Translations under genes and position numbers: made by a program
Source of the DNA: Pseudomonas sp. S30
GTDB taxonomy: Bacteria > Pseudomonadota > Gammaproteobacteria > Pseudomonadales > Pseudomonadaceae
NCBI RefSeq assembly: GCF_016518545.1
Contig: NZ_JACVTO010000029.1
Span: 1 to 48,323, forward strand
Length of the DNA: 48,323 nucleotides
Direction of reading: 5' to 3'
Notes under the pieces: model-generated
What the model saw: the letters and a program-made list of their open reading frames with translations, nothing else
Told to the model about the DNA's origin: nothing
The model's database searches: none
Shown here: positions 35,761 through 44,131 of the stretch, piece by piece
How the letters are laid out: each line of letters opens with the position of its first letter
Numbering within the stretch: the stretch's first letter is position 1

Positions 35761-37134
35761 ATGCGCGTTCCAACCCCCATCACTGCCGCCATCTTGCTGG
35801 CCATGGTCTGTGCCAACGCGCAGGCGATGTCGATCACCGAGGCCGTCCAGAGTGCCGTGGACTACCACCCCCAGGTGAGCTCCAACCGCAACAGCAAGCT
35901 GTCGGCCGATGAGGATGTGAAATTCGCGCGGGGTGGTTACTTCCCCACCGTCGACCTGGTGGCCGGCTACGGCCGTCAGCGCTCGGACAACCAGAACACC
36001 CGGGGCCTGAATGCCGACGGCACGCGCAACCACGACAAGGCCACACTGAACTACACGCAGTCCGAATTGCGCCTGCGGCAAATGATCTTCGATGGCTTCA
36101 ACACCGCCAACGAAGTCGGCCGTACCCAGTCGGTGGCCACCTCGCGTGCCTACTACACCCAAGCCATCGCCCAGGACGTGGCGTTGCGTGCCATCGAGGT
36201 ATATCTGGAGGTGCTCAAGCGTCGCGAACTGGTGACCCTGGCGCGCAACAACCTGCAGGCCCACCTGCGGGTCAACGACCAGATCGGCCTGCGCAGCGAG
36301 CGCGGCGTGGGCAGCACCGCCGACCTCGACCAGTCCCGCGCCCGTCGTGCCCTGGCCGAGAACAACCTGGATACCGCCGAAGTGGACCTGGCCGATGCCG
36401 AAGCCAACTTCTACAGCGTGATCGGTCGCCAGCCCGACGAGCTGGAAGCGCCGAGCAGCATCAAGGTGCAGGTGCCCGCCACCCTAGATGAAGCCCGCCA
36501 GGGCATGCGCGAGAACAACCCCTACCTGAAGTCTGCCCAGGCCGACGTCAACGCTGCCGAGAAGCAGTACGAAGTGGCCAAGTCCCCCTTCTACCCGCGT
36601 CTGGATGCGGTGCTGGCCACCGGCGCCAACAACAACCAGGGCGGTGAGCGCGGCCATAGCAACAACGACTGGCAGGCCGGCGTCGAGCTGAGCTACAACC
36701 TGTTCCGGGGTGGCAGCGACAAGGCGCGCCTTGAGTCCGACTCCTACAAGATCAATCAGGCCATGGACATCCGCAACAATGCCCTGCGCGAGCTGACGGA
36801 AAACCTCAGCCTGGCCTGGAACGCGATGAACAACGCGCGCAAGCAGACTCCGAGCGCCCGTGAGTATGCCGAGACCACCACCCGCGTACGCGCGGCCTAT
36901 CAGGATCAGTTCGGCCTCGGCCAGCGTACCCTGCTCGACGTGCTGGACAGCGAAAACGAGCTGTACAACGCCAACCGCCGCTACACCGAGGTGCGCTATA
37001 CCGAGGAATACTCGATGTACCGCGTGCTGGCGACCATGGGTGAGCTGCTGAGCAAGCAACGCATCACCCTGCCGCCGGAAGCCATCGCCACCAACGAAGT
37101 GCGCAACGAGGCGCAGTTGCCGGAAATGCGCTGA
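35761..37134 (+). CDS. LapE/TolC-type outer-membrane channel protein
   Basis: A 457-residue TolC-family protein with a signal peptide (1-22, cleavage after AQA). Two internally repeated OEP halves follow (about 25-215 and 235-430), including SITEAVQSAVDYHPQ, the GVGSTADLDQSRARR helix and GQRTLLDVLDSENELYNANRRY in the second half. This is the AggA/LapE subgroup that exports RTX adhesins. It is divergent from the giant adhesin gene, so it is probably the outer-membrane part of its exporter. The matching ABC transporter and membrane-fusion genes are not here; the core lap system elsewhere may provide them. Confidence 0.92.
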   Translation: MRVPTPITAAILLAMVCANAQAMSITEAVQSAVDYHPQVSSNRNSKLSADEDVKFARGGYFPTVDLVAGYGRQRSDNQNTRGLNADGTRNHDKATLNYTQSELRLRQMIFDGFNTANEVGRTQSVATSRAYYTQAIAQDVALRAIEVYLEVLKRRELVTLARNNLQAHLRVNDQIGLRSERGVGSTADLDQSRARRALAENNLDTAEVDLADAEANFYSVIGRQPDELEAPSSIKVQVPATLDEARQGMRENNPYLKSAQADVNAAEKQYEVAKSPFYPRLDAVLATGANNNQGGERGHSNNDWQAGVELSYNLFRGGSDKARLESDSYKINQAMDIRNNALRELTENLSLAWNAMNNARKQTPSAREYAETTTRVRAAYQDQFGLGQRTLLDVLDSENELYNANRRYTEVRYTEEYSMYRVLATMGELLSKQRITLPPEAIATNEVRNEAQLPEMR

Positions 37135-37146
37135 AGCGGGTGCTGC

Positions 37147-37168
37147 GGCCAGGCGCAATGCCCTGGCC
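37147..37168 (+). terminator. Hairpin after the LapE-like gene (weak terminator)
   Basis: GGCCAGG and CCTGGCC form a 7-bp stem with an 8-base loop, 12 bases after the stop and before the convergent DTW gene. There is no T tail. Confidence 0.35.
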
Positions 37169-37176
37169 AGCGGCGC

Positions 37177-37776
37177 TCAACCTGGGCCGTGATTGCGCTG
37201 GAAAGTCTCGCTGCCCATGGCCTGGATCTGCCCCTCGATCAGCGCCTCGAACGGCTGGAGCAAGGCATCGAAGCACGCAGGCGCCTCCAGCGCGTTCAAT
37301 GCCTGCACCACGGCCTCGATGGTCGACAGCGCGCCGGCTGCGGGCGCCTTGCGCAAGCGATAGCGCGAAGGACCGACCTCGCCCAGGGTCACCCTGGGCA
37401 GCGCCTGTAGCAGCGGGTTGAGGTGCAGCAGCTTGCGCGCCTTGCGCCAGGTGCCGTCGGGCACCACCAGCAACAAGGGTGGCGCCTTGCGGTGGCCATA
37501 GTCAGTCACCACCTGCGCCTGCTCGCCCGGGAACAGCAGCACCGGCCGATACCCTGGCGTGGCCAGCCATTGCGCGAGCGACTCGAACACCTCCCCCACT
37601 TTCAGCTCGGCATTGCACAACCCCAGTGCCGCCAGGCGCGCCGTGTTCAGCGCATGGCCGGTTTCGCTGGGGTGCTGCAGCAGCAGTACCCGGGTGCGGC
37701 TGGGCAAGGTGGGAATCAACGGGCAAAGGCACTGGGCGAGCGGGCGCTGGCAGCGCTCGCAGCGAGGTCTGGACAT
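37177..37776 (-). CDS. DTW-domain tRNA-uridine aminocarboxypropyltransferase
   Basis: A 199-residue DTW/TapT-family enzyme that makes acp3U in tRNA with SAM as donor. It has zinc-binding cysteines in the N-terminal MSRPRCERCQRPLAQCLCP, the LLQHPSETGHALNT block and DGTWRKARKLL, the DTW signature in its DGTW form. GPSRYRLRKAP follows. The start at 37776 is preferred because it gives the cysteine knuckle directly. It lies 76 bases downstream of aer on the same strand. Confidence 0.9.
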   Translation of the reverse strand: MSRPRCERCQRPLAQCLCPLIPTLPSRTRVLLLQHPSETGHALNTARLAALGLCNAELKVGEVFESLAQWLATPGYRPVLLFPGEQAQVVTDYGHRKAPPLLLVVPDGTWRKARKLLHLNPLLQALPRVTLGEVGPSRYRLRKAPAAGALSTIEAVVQALNALEAPACFDALLQPFEALIEGQIQAMGSETFQRNHGPG

Positions 37777-37852
37777 GGGTTCTCCTTGGGCTGCGCAGTG
37801 TGCCACAGCCCTTGGGCCAGGTCTCGGCAAGCCCGCTCGCGCGTGCAACGGC

Positions 37853-39418
37853 TCAGCGGCTGAATCGCTCGGCCAGGCTGTGCAGGTACTGCGCCATGCG
37901 CTCCAGCTCCTGGCTGATCTCGGCGCCCTGCCTGGCCTGCCCCGCGCTCTCGTCGCACAGCTGGGCGATACGCACGATCTGCTGGCTGATGTCCTCGGCC
38001 ACGTGACTCTGCTGCTCGGAGGCGGTCGCCATCTGCTGGCTCATGCCGGTGATGCGACTCACCGACTGGACGATGCCGGTGAGCGCCGCCTGCACCGCTT
38101 CGACGCTGTGCATGCTGTCACGGGAGATCTGCTCGCCACGCCCGGCGCTAGCCACCGCCCGCTCGGCACCGGCACGCAGGGAGTCGATGATCTGGTGGAT
38201 TTCTTCGGTGGAGGTGCGGGTACGCTGGGCCAGCGAGCGCACCTCATCGGCCACCACCGCGAAGCCTCGCCCCTGCTCGCCGGCCCGCGCCGCCTCGATC
38301 GCGGCATTGAGCGCCAGCAGGTTGGTCTGCTCGGCGATGGACGTGATCACGTCGACCACGCTGCCGATGCTCTGGGTCTGCTCGGCCAGGGCATTGACCG
38401 CCTGGTTGATGTCGCCCACCGCCTCGCTCATGCTGCCCATGGTCTGCAGGCTCTGGCGCGCCAGGTCGCTGCCCTGCTGGGCCAGTCGGTCGGCATCGCT
38501 GGCGGCGTGGGCAGTATTCTGCACGTTCTGCGTCACCTCCTGGATGGTCGCCGCCATCTGCGCGATGGCCGTGGCCGACTGGTCGGTCTCGCTGCGCTGG
38601 CGATCGAGCATGCGCGCCTGGGCGTCGGACAGTTCGGCCGATTGCGAAGCCCGCGACTTGACCCCCTCGCCGGCGTCCACCAGGCGGGTCAGGGCCGTCT
38701 GCAAGCGGGCTTCCTCGCTGACGATGGCCAGGTCCAGCTGGCCACGCAAGCCGGGTTTGTCGCTGTAGGTCAGCGCCACCAGCGGGCTGGTGAAGGCCTT
38801 GGGATGCTCGGCCAGGGTACGGCGAATCGCGCGGTTCTGGCGCTGCTCGATGACACCGCCTGCCGCCAGCAGACTAAGCGCCAGTACGCCGAGCGCGGCA
38901 CTGATGGGCAACCACACGAAGGCGGCTGCGGCGATCAGTCCTGCACCCAGCAGCGGCAGGCCGGTGCCCAGCCACTGGGTCAATCGCGCTGCCCTGGGTA
39001 CGGCGGCGCGCCCCGCGTTGAGCCGCGCGTAGAGCGCCTGGGCGCGCTGGATCTGCTCGCGACTGGGCACCGAGCGCACCGATTCGTAACCGCTGAGGCG
39101 ACCGTTCTCATAGACCCCGGTGACATAGGCGCTGACCCAGTAGTGGTCGCCGTTCTTGGCGCGGTTCTTCACCACGCCCATCCAGGGCCTGCCCTGCTTG
39201 ATGGTTTCCCACATGTGACCGAACACAGCGGGCGGCATGTCGGGATGGCGCACCAGGTTGTGGGGCTGACCGACCAGTTCGTCGTAGGTGAACCCGCTGA
39301 TGGCGACGAACGCATCGTTGCAGTAAGTGATGCGGCTGTTCAGGTCGGTGGTGGAGATCAGCCGCTGCTCACTGGGGAAAGTTCTTTCTTGCTCGGTCAC
39401 GGGCAAATTGGTGCGCAT
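37853..39418 (-). CDS. aer: Aer-type energy-taxis chemoreceptor
   Basis: The 521-residue receptor has an N-terminal PAS domain (about 10-115; LISTTDLNSRITYCNDAFVA, the N-x-x-W-like pocket and PHNLVRHPDMP) that should bind FAD and sense redox state. A membrane hairpin (about 155-195) and a HAMP-like linker follow, then the methyl-accepting signalling domain with the hairpin tip EQTNLLALNAAIEAARAGEQ. The length equals P. aeruginosa Aer. AGGA precedes the ATG on the minus strand. TGTAAA-N18-TAATTC upstream is a possible promoter. Confidence 0.93.
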   Translation of the reverse strand: MRTNLPVTEQERTFPSEQRLISTTDLNSRITYCNDAFVAISGFTYDELVGQPHNLVRHPDMPPAVFGHMWETIKQGRPWMGVVKNRAKNGDHYWVSAYVTGVYENGRLSGYESVRSVPSREQIQRAQALYARLNAGRAAVPRAARLTQWLGTGLPLLGAGLIAAAAFVWLPISAALGVLALSLLAAGGVIEQRQNRAIRRTLAEHPKAFTSPLVALTYSDKPGLRGQLDLAIVSEEARLQTALTRLVDAGEGVKSRASQSAELSDAQARMLDRQRSETDQSATAIAQMAATIQEVTQNVQNTAHAASDADRLAQQGSDLARQSLQTMGSMSEAVGDINQAVNALAEQTQSIGSVVDVITSIAEQTNLLALNAAIEAARAGEQGRGFAVVADEVRSLAQRTRTSTEEIHQIIDSLRAGAERAVASAGRGEQISRDSMHSVEAVQAALTGIVQSVSRITGMSQQMATASEQQSHVAEDISQQIVRIAQLCDESAGQARQGAEISQELERMAQYLHSLAERFSR

Positions 39419-39546
39419 GCGGGCGGTCCTTGCAGGTTTTCGAATTATGTAGATGAAACAAAACGTTTACAGGTGTAGCAGAACGGCTGAACGGCGGATC
39501 ACTCCAGTCGACGAACAGCGCTGGGCGACCGGCCACGGGCATGCCT

Positions 39547-40440
39547 TCAGCCAACGTTCAGCTGCGACTTGAGCAGGTCGCGGAAGGTCTGGATCAGCGG
39601 CTCGCGGCTGCGCCCACGGCGGATGATCAGCGAGAACGGCGCCTGGTAGCCGAAGGTCGAAGGCGACAGCACGCGCAGGTCGCCCTGGTCGGCCCAGGCC
39701 TGGGCATAGTGCTCGGGCAGGTAGCCGATGTAGGCGCCGGAGAGGATCAGGATCAGCTGCGCCTCCATGCTTTCCACGGTCGCGGCGCTGTGCTTGAAGC
39801 CATGCCGGGCCAGCTCGGCCTGGCTCCAGTAGCCGCGCCCGACCATGCGCTGCTGGGTGATGACCTGGGCCGGAATGCGCCGCTCGGCGAACAGCGGATG
39901 GCGGCTGCTGCAATACAGCCAGTGCTGCTCGCGGTACAGCGGCTGATACAGCAGGCCACTCATGCGCGACGAGAAGGCGCCGATGGCCAGGTCGAGGCGG
40001 TTGTCCTGCACGCCCAGTTGCAGTTCGTAGGGGCTGGAGACCGACAGGTGCAGGTGCACGGCCGGGTGCTCCTGGCTGTAGGCGCCGATCGCCTCGGCCA
40101 GCGGCAGCGCCCGATCACCCACAGTGGAATCGATCACTCCGAGGTTGAGGGTGCCGCGCAGCTCGCCCTTCAGGGCGGCGGCGTACTGCTCGAAGCCATC
40201 GAGTTCGCCCAGCAGGCGCAAGGTTTCCTGGTGGAACAGCTCACCCTTGCTGGTCAGGCTGAACCCCCCTCGGCCGCGGTGGCACAGCACCAGGCCCAGC
40301 GCGCTCTCCAACTGGCTCATGTAGGTGCTGATGGCCGAGGTGGACAGGTTGAGGTCGCGCTGGGCGTTGGCGAACCCCTGGTGACGCACCACGCTGGCGA
40401 AGATGCGCAGCAGTTTCAGGTCAGGCAGCGAGGAGGCCAT
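39547..40440 (-). CDS. gbuR: GbuR-type LysR regulator
   Basis: A 297-residue LysR protein with an N-terminal winged helix (about 5-65; FASVVRHQGFANAQRDLNLSTSAISTYMSQLE) and an effector-binding domain (about 90-295). It is divergent from gbuA, as gbuR is in P. aeruginosa, where it activates gbuA in response to 4-guanidinobutyrate. A TTCA-N8-TGAA element in the 221-base divergent region is a candidate site. Confidence 0.83.
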   Translation of the reverse strand: MASSLPDLKLLRIFASVVRHQGFANAQRDLNLSTSAISTYMSQLESALGLVLCHRGRGGFSLTSKGELFHQETLRLLGELDGFEQYAAALKGELRGTLNLGVIDSTVGDRALPLAEAIGAYSQEHPAVHLHLSVSSPYELQLGVQDNRLDLAIGAFSSRMSGLLYQPLYREQHWLYCSSRHPLFAERRIPAQVITQQRMVGRGYWSQAELARHGFKHSAATVESMEAQLILILSGAYIGYLPEHYAQAWADQGDLRVLSPSTFGYQAPFSLIIRRGRSREPLIQTFRDLLKSQLNVG

Positions 40441-40496
40441 CGAGCGCGAGTCCGGTAGGAAAAATCCGTAGGAGTCTACCTGTCTCGCGCCGATAG

Positions 40497-40512
40497 TTCA
40501 TAAATTCCTGAA
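40497..40512. promoter_or_regulatory. Candidate GbuR binding site
   Basis: TTCA (40497-40500) and TGAA (40509-40512) form a short dyad in the T-N11-A style of LysR sites, within the divergent gbuR-gbuA region and about 57 bases from the gbuR start codon. The dyad is short, so this is tentative. Confidence 0.35.
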
Positions 40513-40661
40513 GTAAGTTTTTGTCGGTGGCGATTCTTCCGACGCACTCCCTCTCGCAGACTGCCCGAAATGTCCCTGCTCGCCGGCATGCCTGACTGGC
40601 CAGGCGCACCGCGACACAGGTTCGAACAACCATAACTATCGACCGACTGATGAGGCCCACC

Positions 40662-41612
40662 GTGGACAAGATCCTCCACCAACCACTGGGCGGCAACGAG
40701 ATGCCGCGTTTCGGCGGCATCGCCACCATGCTGCGCCTTCCCCACCTGCAAAGCGCCGAAGGCCTGGACGCCGCGTTCATCGGCGTGCCCCTGGACATCG
40801 GCACCTCGCTGCGCTCCGGCACCCGCTTCGGCCCGCGGCAGATCCGCGCCGAGTCGGTGATGATCCGCCCGTACAACATGGCTACCGGCGCCGCCCCCTT
40901 CGACTCGCTGTCGGTAGCCGACCTGGGCGACGTCGCGATCAATACCTTCAACCTGCTCGATGCCGTGCGCATCATCGAAGAATCCTACGACGAGATTCTC
41001 GAACACGGCATCATCCCGTTGACCCTGGGTGGCGACCACACCATCACCCTGCCGATCCTGCGCGCACTGCACAAGAAGCATGGCAAGGTCGGCCTGGTGC
41101 ATATCGACGCCCACGCCGACGTCAACGATCATATGTTCGGCGAGAAGATCGCCCACGGCACCACCTTCCGCCGCGCCGTGGAAGAGGGTCTGCTGGACTG
41201 CGAGCGCGTGGTGCAGATCGGCCTGCGCGCCCAGGGCTACACCGCCGACGATTTCAACTGGAGCCGTCGCCAGGGCTTTCGCGTGGTCCAGGCCGAAGAG
41301 TGCTGGCACCGCTCGCTGGCGCCGCTCATGGCCGAGGTCCGTGAGAAGGTCGGCGGCGGTCCGGTGTACCTGTCGTTCGACATCGACGGCATCGATCCGG
41401 CCTGGGCACCGGGCACCGGTACGCCGGAAATCGGCGGGCTGACCACCATCCAGGCGATGGAGATCATCCGAGGTTGCCAGGGCCTGGACCTGATCGGCTG
41501 CGACCTGGTGGAGGTCTCGCCACCCTACGACACCACCGGCAATACCTCCCTGCTGGGCGCCAACCTGCTCTACGAAATGCTCTGCGTGCTACCCGGCGTG
41601 GTTCGTCGCTGA
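40662..41612 (+). CDS. gbuA: Guanidinobutyrase GbuA
   Basis: A 316-residue ureohydrolase (agmatinase/arginase fold) that splits 4-guanidinobutyrate into 4-aminobutyrate and urea, in the arginine decarboxylase/oxidase routes. The binuclear manganese ligands are in LGGDHTI, HIDAHADVND and SFDIDGIDPAW. The sequence is very close, from memory, to P. aeruginosa GbuA, including PLGGNEMPRFGGIATM and the end VLPGVVRR. The GTG start (VDKILHQP) is chosen because GAGG (40652-40655) lies 6 bases upstream; the ATG at 40650 has no ribosome-binding site. Confidence 0.92.
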   Translation: MDKILHQPLGGNEMPRFGGIATMLRLPHLQSAEGLDAAFIGVPLDIGTSLRSGTRFGPRQIRAESVMIRPYNMATGAAPFDSLSVADLGDVAINTFNLLDAVRIIEESYDEILEHGIIPLTLGGDHTITLPILRALHKKHGKVGLVHIDAHADVNDHMFGEKIAHGTTFRRAVEEGLLDCERVVQIGLRAQGYTADDFNWSRRQGFRVVQAEECWHRSLAPLMAEVREKVGGGPVYLSFDIDGIDPAWAPGTGTPEIGGLTTIQAMEIIRGCQGLDLIGCDLVEVSPPYDTTGNTSLLGANLLYEMLCVLPGVVRR

Positions 41613-41681
41613 GCCTGCAATGACCTGGCAGGAGCCTCGGTACAGGGCCAGGAGGGCCGCCAACACTCGATGAGCATTACT

Positions 41682-41700
41682 GGGCGCGGTCTGCGCGCCC
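41682..41700 (+). repeat. Hairpin between gbuA and the symporter gene
   Basis: GGGCGCG and CGCGCCC pair around a 5-base loop in the 126-base gap between the two genes. There is no T tail, so it more likely shapes mRNA stability or relative expression than ends transcription. Confidence 0.4.
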
Positions 41701-41738
41701 GAATCGATCTCGCATAATAAAGATAATCGGAGACACCC

Positions 41739-43118
41739 ATGGCCTTGGATATCCTCGTTGTACTGATCTATGCCGTCGGCATGCTGGCGCTGGGCTGGTA
41801 CGGCATGCGCCGGGCGAAAACCCACGAAGACTACCTGGTGGCCGGGCGTAACCTTGGCCCCACTCTGTACATGGGCACCATGGCCACCACCGTGCTCGGC
41901 GGTGCCTCCACCGTCGGCACCGTACGCCTGGGCTATGTGCACGGGATTTCCGGCTTCTGGCTGTGCGCCGCGCTGGGCCTGGGCATCGTCGCCCTCAATC
42001 TGTTCCTGGCCAAGCCGCTGCTGCGCCTGCGCATCTTCACCGTGACCCAGGTGCTGGAACGCCGCTACAACCCCATGGCGCGCCAGGCCAGTGCGGTGAT
42101 CATGCTGGTCTATGCGCTGATGATCGCGGTGGTCTCGACCCTGGCGATGGGCACCGTGCTGCAGGTGCTGCTGGACGTGCCGTACTGGATGGCGCTGCTG
42201 TTCGGCGGCGGCGTGGTGGTGATCTACTCGACCATCGGCGGCATGTGGTCGCTGACCCTGACCGACATCGTCCAGTTCGTGATCAAGACCGTGGGCCTGA
42301 TGTTCATCCTGCTGCCGGTGTGCGTGTACAAGGCCGGCGGCTGGGACAGCCTGGTGGCGCAGCTGCCGGCCGCCAGCTTCAAGCTCACCACCATCGGTTG
42401 GGACACCATCCTCACCTACTTCCTGATCTACTTCTTCGGCATCCTGATCGGCCAGGACATCTGGCAACGCGTGTTCACCGCCCGTGACGCCAAGGTCTGC
42501 CAGCGCGCCGGCACCGCCGCCGGGGTGTACTGCGTGGTCTACGGCCTGGCCTGCGCGCTGATCGGCATGGCCGCCCATGTACTGCTGCCGGACCTGGCCA
42601 ACCCGAACAACGCCTTCGCCGAGATGATCAAGACCACCCTGCCCGACGGCATTCGTGGCCTGCTGATGGCGGCCGCCCTGGCGGCGATGATGTCCACCGC
42701 CAGCGCCTGCCTGCTGGCAGCCTCCACCACCCTGACCGAGGACCTGTTGCCGCGCCTGCGTGGCGGCAAGCAGTCGAGCCTGGGCCTGAACCGGCTGTTC
42801 ACCCTGCTCACCGGCCTGCTGATGCTGGGCATCGCCCTGGTGGTGGACGATGTGATCGCGGCCCTGACCCTGGCCTACAACCTGCTGGTGGGCGGCATGC
42901 TGATCCCGCTGATCGGCGCGATCTTCTGGAAGCGTGCGACCACCTCGGGGGCGCTCGCCAGCATGTCTCTGGGCTTCGCCACCGCCCTGCTGTTCATGTT
43001 CAGGGATGGACTGGAGGCCAACTCGCCGATCTATTACAGCCTGGCAGTGGGGCTGGTGAGTTTCATCGTGGTGAGCCTGATGTCGCGGCGCACGCTCGTA
43101 GCGACCAGGCTGGCCTGA
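41739..43118 (+). CDS. Sodium:solute symporter (SSS family), probably for guanidinobutyrate
   Basis: A 459-residue inner-membrane transporter with about 13 hydrophobic segments and the SSS hallmarks: VAGRNLGPTLYMGTMATTVLGG near TM1-TM2, IIYSTIGGMWS-like segment (VVIYSTIGGMWSLTLTD) and GLLMAAALAAMMSTASACLL, where sodium-site residues lie. The position after gbuA and within a gbuR-linked cluster points to uptake of 4-guanidinobutyrate or a related compound. This substrate is an inference from context. GGAGA precedes the ATG. Confidence 0.87.
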   Translation: MALDILVVLIYAVGMLALGWYGMRRAKTHEDYLVAGRNLGPTLYMGTMATTVLGGASTVGTVRLGYVHGISGFWLCAALGLGIVALNLFLAKPLLRLRIFTVTQVLERRYNPMARQASAVIMLVYALMIAVVSTLAMGTVLQVLLDVPYWMALLFGGGVVVIYSTIGGMWSLTLTDIVQFVIKTVGLMFILLPVCVYKAGGWDSLVAQLPAASFKLTTIGWDTILTYFLIYFFGILIGQDIWQRVFTARDAKVCQRAGTAAGVYCVVYGLACALIGMAAHVLLPDLANPNNAFAEMIKTTLPDGIRGLLMAAALAAMMSTASACLLAASTTLTEDLLPRLRGGKQSSLGLNRLFTLLTGLLMLGIALVVDDVIAALTLAYNLLVGGMLIPLIGAIFWKRATTSGALASMSLGFATALLFMFRDGLEANSPIYYSLAVGLVSFIVVSLMSRRTLVATRLA

Positions 43119-43147
43119 GACGGCGCGTACAGGATGGCAGAAACGCG

Positions 43148-43184
43148 AAGGCCGTCGTCCTTGGAGAAGGACGACGGCCTTTTT
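43148..43184. terminator. Strong rho-independent terminator after the symporter gene
   Basis: AAGGCCGTCGTCCTT and AAGGACGACGGCCTT form a perfect 15-bp stem with a GGAG loop, followed by a run of T on the plus strand. It also lies just after the stop of the small minus-strand gene and may end that transcript too, although its T tail on that strand is poor. Confidence 0.88.
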
Positions 43185-43193
43185 CCTTTGCGC

Positions 43194-43322
43194 TCAGCGC
43201 CGGCGGGGTTGGCGCCTGCGCGCGTTTTCGTCACTGGGGATCGGCACCGGTTGCAGCGGTGGCGGGATCAGCCCCAGGGCGACGCCGAGGTCGTGGAGCC
43301 AGTTGGACATGGGTTTGTTCAT
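43194..43322 (-). CDS. Small conserved-looking protein (42 residues) behind an ANR-type promoter
   Basis: The ORF encodes MNKPMSNWLHDLGVALGL followed by a Pro/Gln/Val stretch and an Arg-rich tail (RRRQPRRR). Three consecutive ATG codons start at 43328, 43325 and 43322. The third is preferred because GGGGG lies 8 bases before it; the first would make 44 residues. An amphipathic helix (residues 6-18) and a basic tail are visible. From memory it resembles the small anaerobically induced ORF PA1414 near gbuA in P. aeruginosa. The function is unknown. The stop is 10 bases from the symporter terminator. Confidence 0.68.
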   Translation of the reverse strand: MNKPMSNWLHDLGVALGLIPPPLQPVPIPSDENARRRQPRRR

Positions 43323-43413
43323 CATCATTGCCCCCTTGACGGGTCAGCCTCACGGCGAATCGGTTCTGCGGTGCCTCACACAGATCATAGTCCGATGTTC
43401 TGAGTGACGCTTG

Positions 43414-43454
43414 CTTCTAGCGCTACACATAAGTCCGATTTTGCCGCAGATCAA
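43414..43454 (-). promoter_or_regulatory. ANR-type promoter of the small gene
   Basis: On the minus strand TTGAT-CTGC-GGCAA (43441-43454) has one perfect ANR/FNR half-site and one with two mismatches. TAGAAG (43414-43419) follows 21 bases later, the spacing expected for an activator centred near -41.5. The start would be near 43407, with a leader of about 80 bases. Confidence 0.6.
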
Positions 43455-43514
43455 GCCAGAGCGGCGCCATCCGACAGTCGGTTAACTGTTTCCCCTTGTT
43501 GCCAGAGCCGGGTC

Positions 43515-43925
43515 TCACACAGCGCCAGGGGTGATCTGCGGCTGGGCGGAGACCTTGTCGAAGGTGTCGGGGTCGAGCGCGTCAGGCTGTCGATCCAGGG
43601 TAAGACGCGGGCTGTCAGCCCCGGGGATGGCGGTATCGATCAGGCTGAGCAGACGCGAGCCGCGCTCGGTCAGCACGAAATTCTCACCGTTGCCGCCCTC
43701 TTCTTCCGGGCGAGGGGCGATGAAGCCACGTTCGAGCAGCAGCTTTTCGTAGTCGCAGGCGCGCGCCTTGAGGCTGTCCACGTCACCCACCGGTTCACCG
43801 GCCGTGGCCAGGGCGGCGGCATGCTGTTCGGCATAGGGGCGCGGAGTGAAATGCTCACCGGCGCCGTTCTGCACTTCGTGCAGCAAGCGTTCGATCAAGT
43901 CCCAGTCGTAGCTGCTCTTGCTCAT
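43515..43925 (-). CDS. Protein of unknown function, divergent from kptA
   Basis: A 136-residue acidic protein. The N-terminal part (SSYDWDLIERLLHEVQN) and the block YEKLLLERGFIAPRPEE to NFVLTERGSRLLSLID read like a small winged-helix domain of the DUF2513 type. The last 30 residues are Pro/Asp-rich and probably disordered. The start MSKSSYDW is preferred; the open frame upstream reads into the kptA promoter. The function is unknown to me and the fold assignment is a guess. Confidence 0.65.
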   Translation of the reverse strand: MSKSSYDWDLIERLLHEVQNGAGEHFTPRPYAEQHAAALATAGEPVGDVDSLKARACDYEKLLLERGFIAPRPEEEGGNGENFVLTERGSRLLSLIDTAIPGADSPRLTLDRQPDALDPDTFDKVSAQPQITPGAV

Positions 43926-44061
43926 GGCGATGGCCTCTTGAAGTGGACGAAGGGCTTTACAGAAGGTGGGACCGGAGCGCTCGGGCAGGCGTTCAACTTG
44001 ACTGCCGGGTCGGCGAGGTGACAGGCCTGGCGGAACGTGGCGGAGCAAGCTGGCCGTCGCC

Positions 44062-44090
44062 TTGAGCGTGGCCGGTTCGCCTGTGACAAT
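44062..44090 (+). promoter_or_regulatory. Candidate kptA promoter
   Basis: TTGAGC (44062-44067) and GACAAT (44085-44090) are 17 bases apart. The start would be near 44097, 35 bases before the TTG start codon. Confidence 0.45.
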
Positions 44091-44131
44091 GCCTGGTACA
44101 TCGAACAGACCTACCGGAAGGATACGAGACC

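Noticed and set aside
40650..40661. ATG at 40650 as the gbuA start
   Set aside because: There is no ribosome-binding site before it. GAGG at 40652-40655 serves the GTG at 40662, which also gives the family N terminus.
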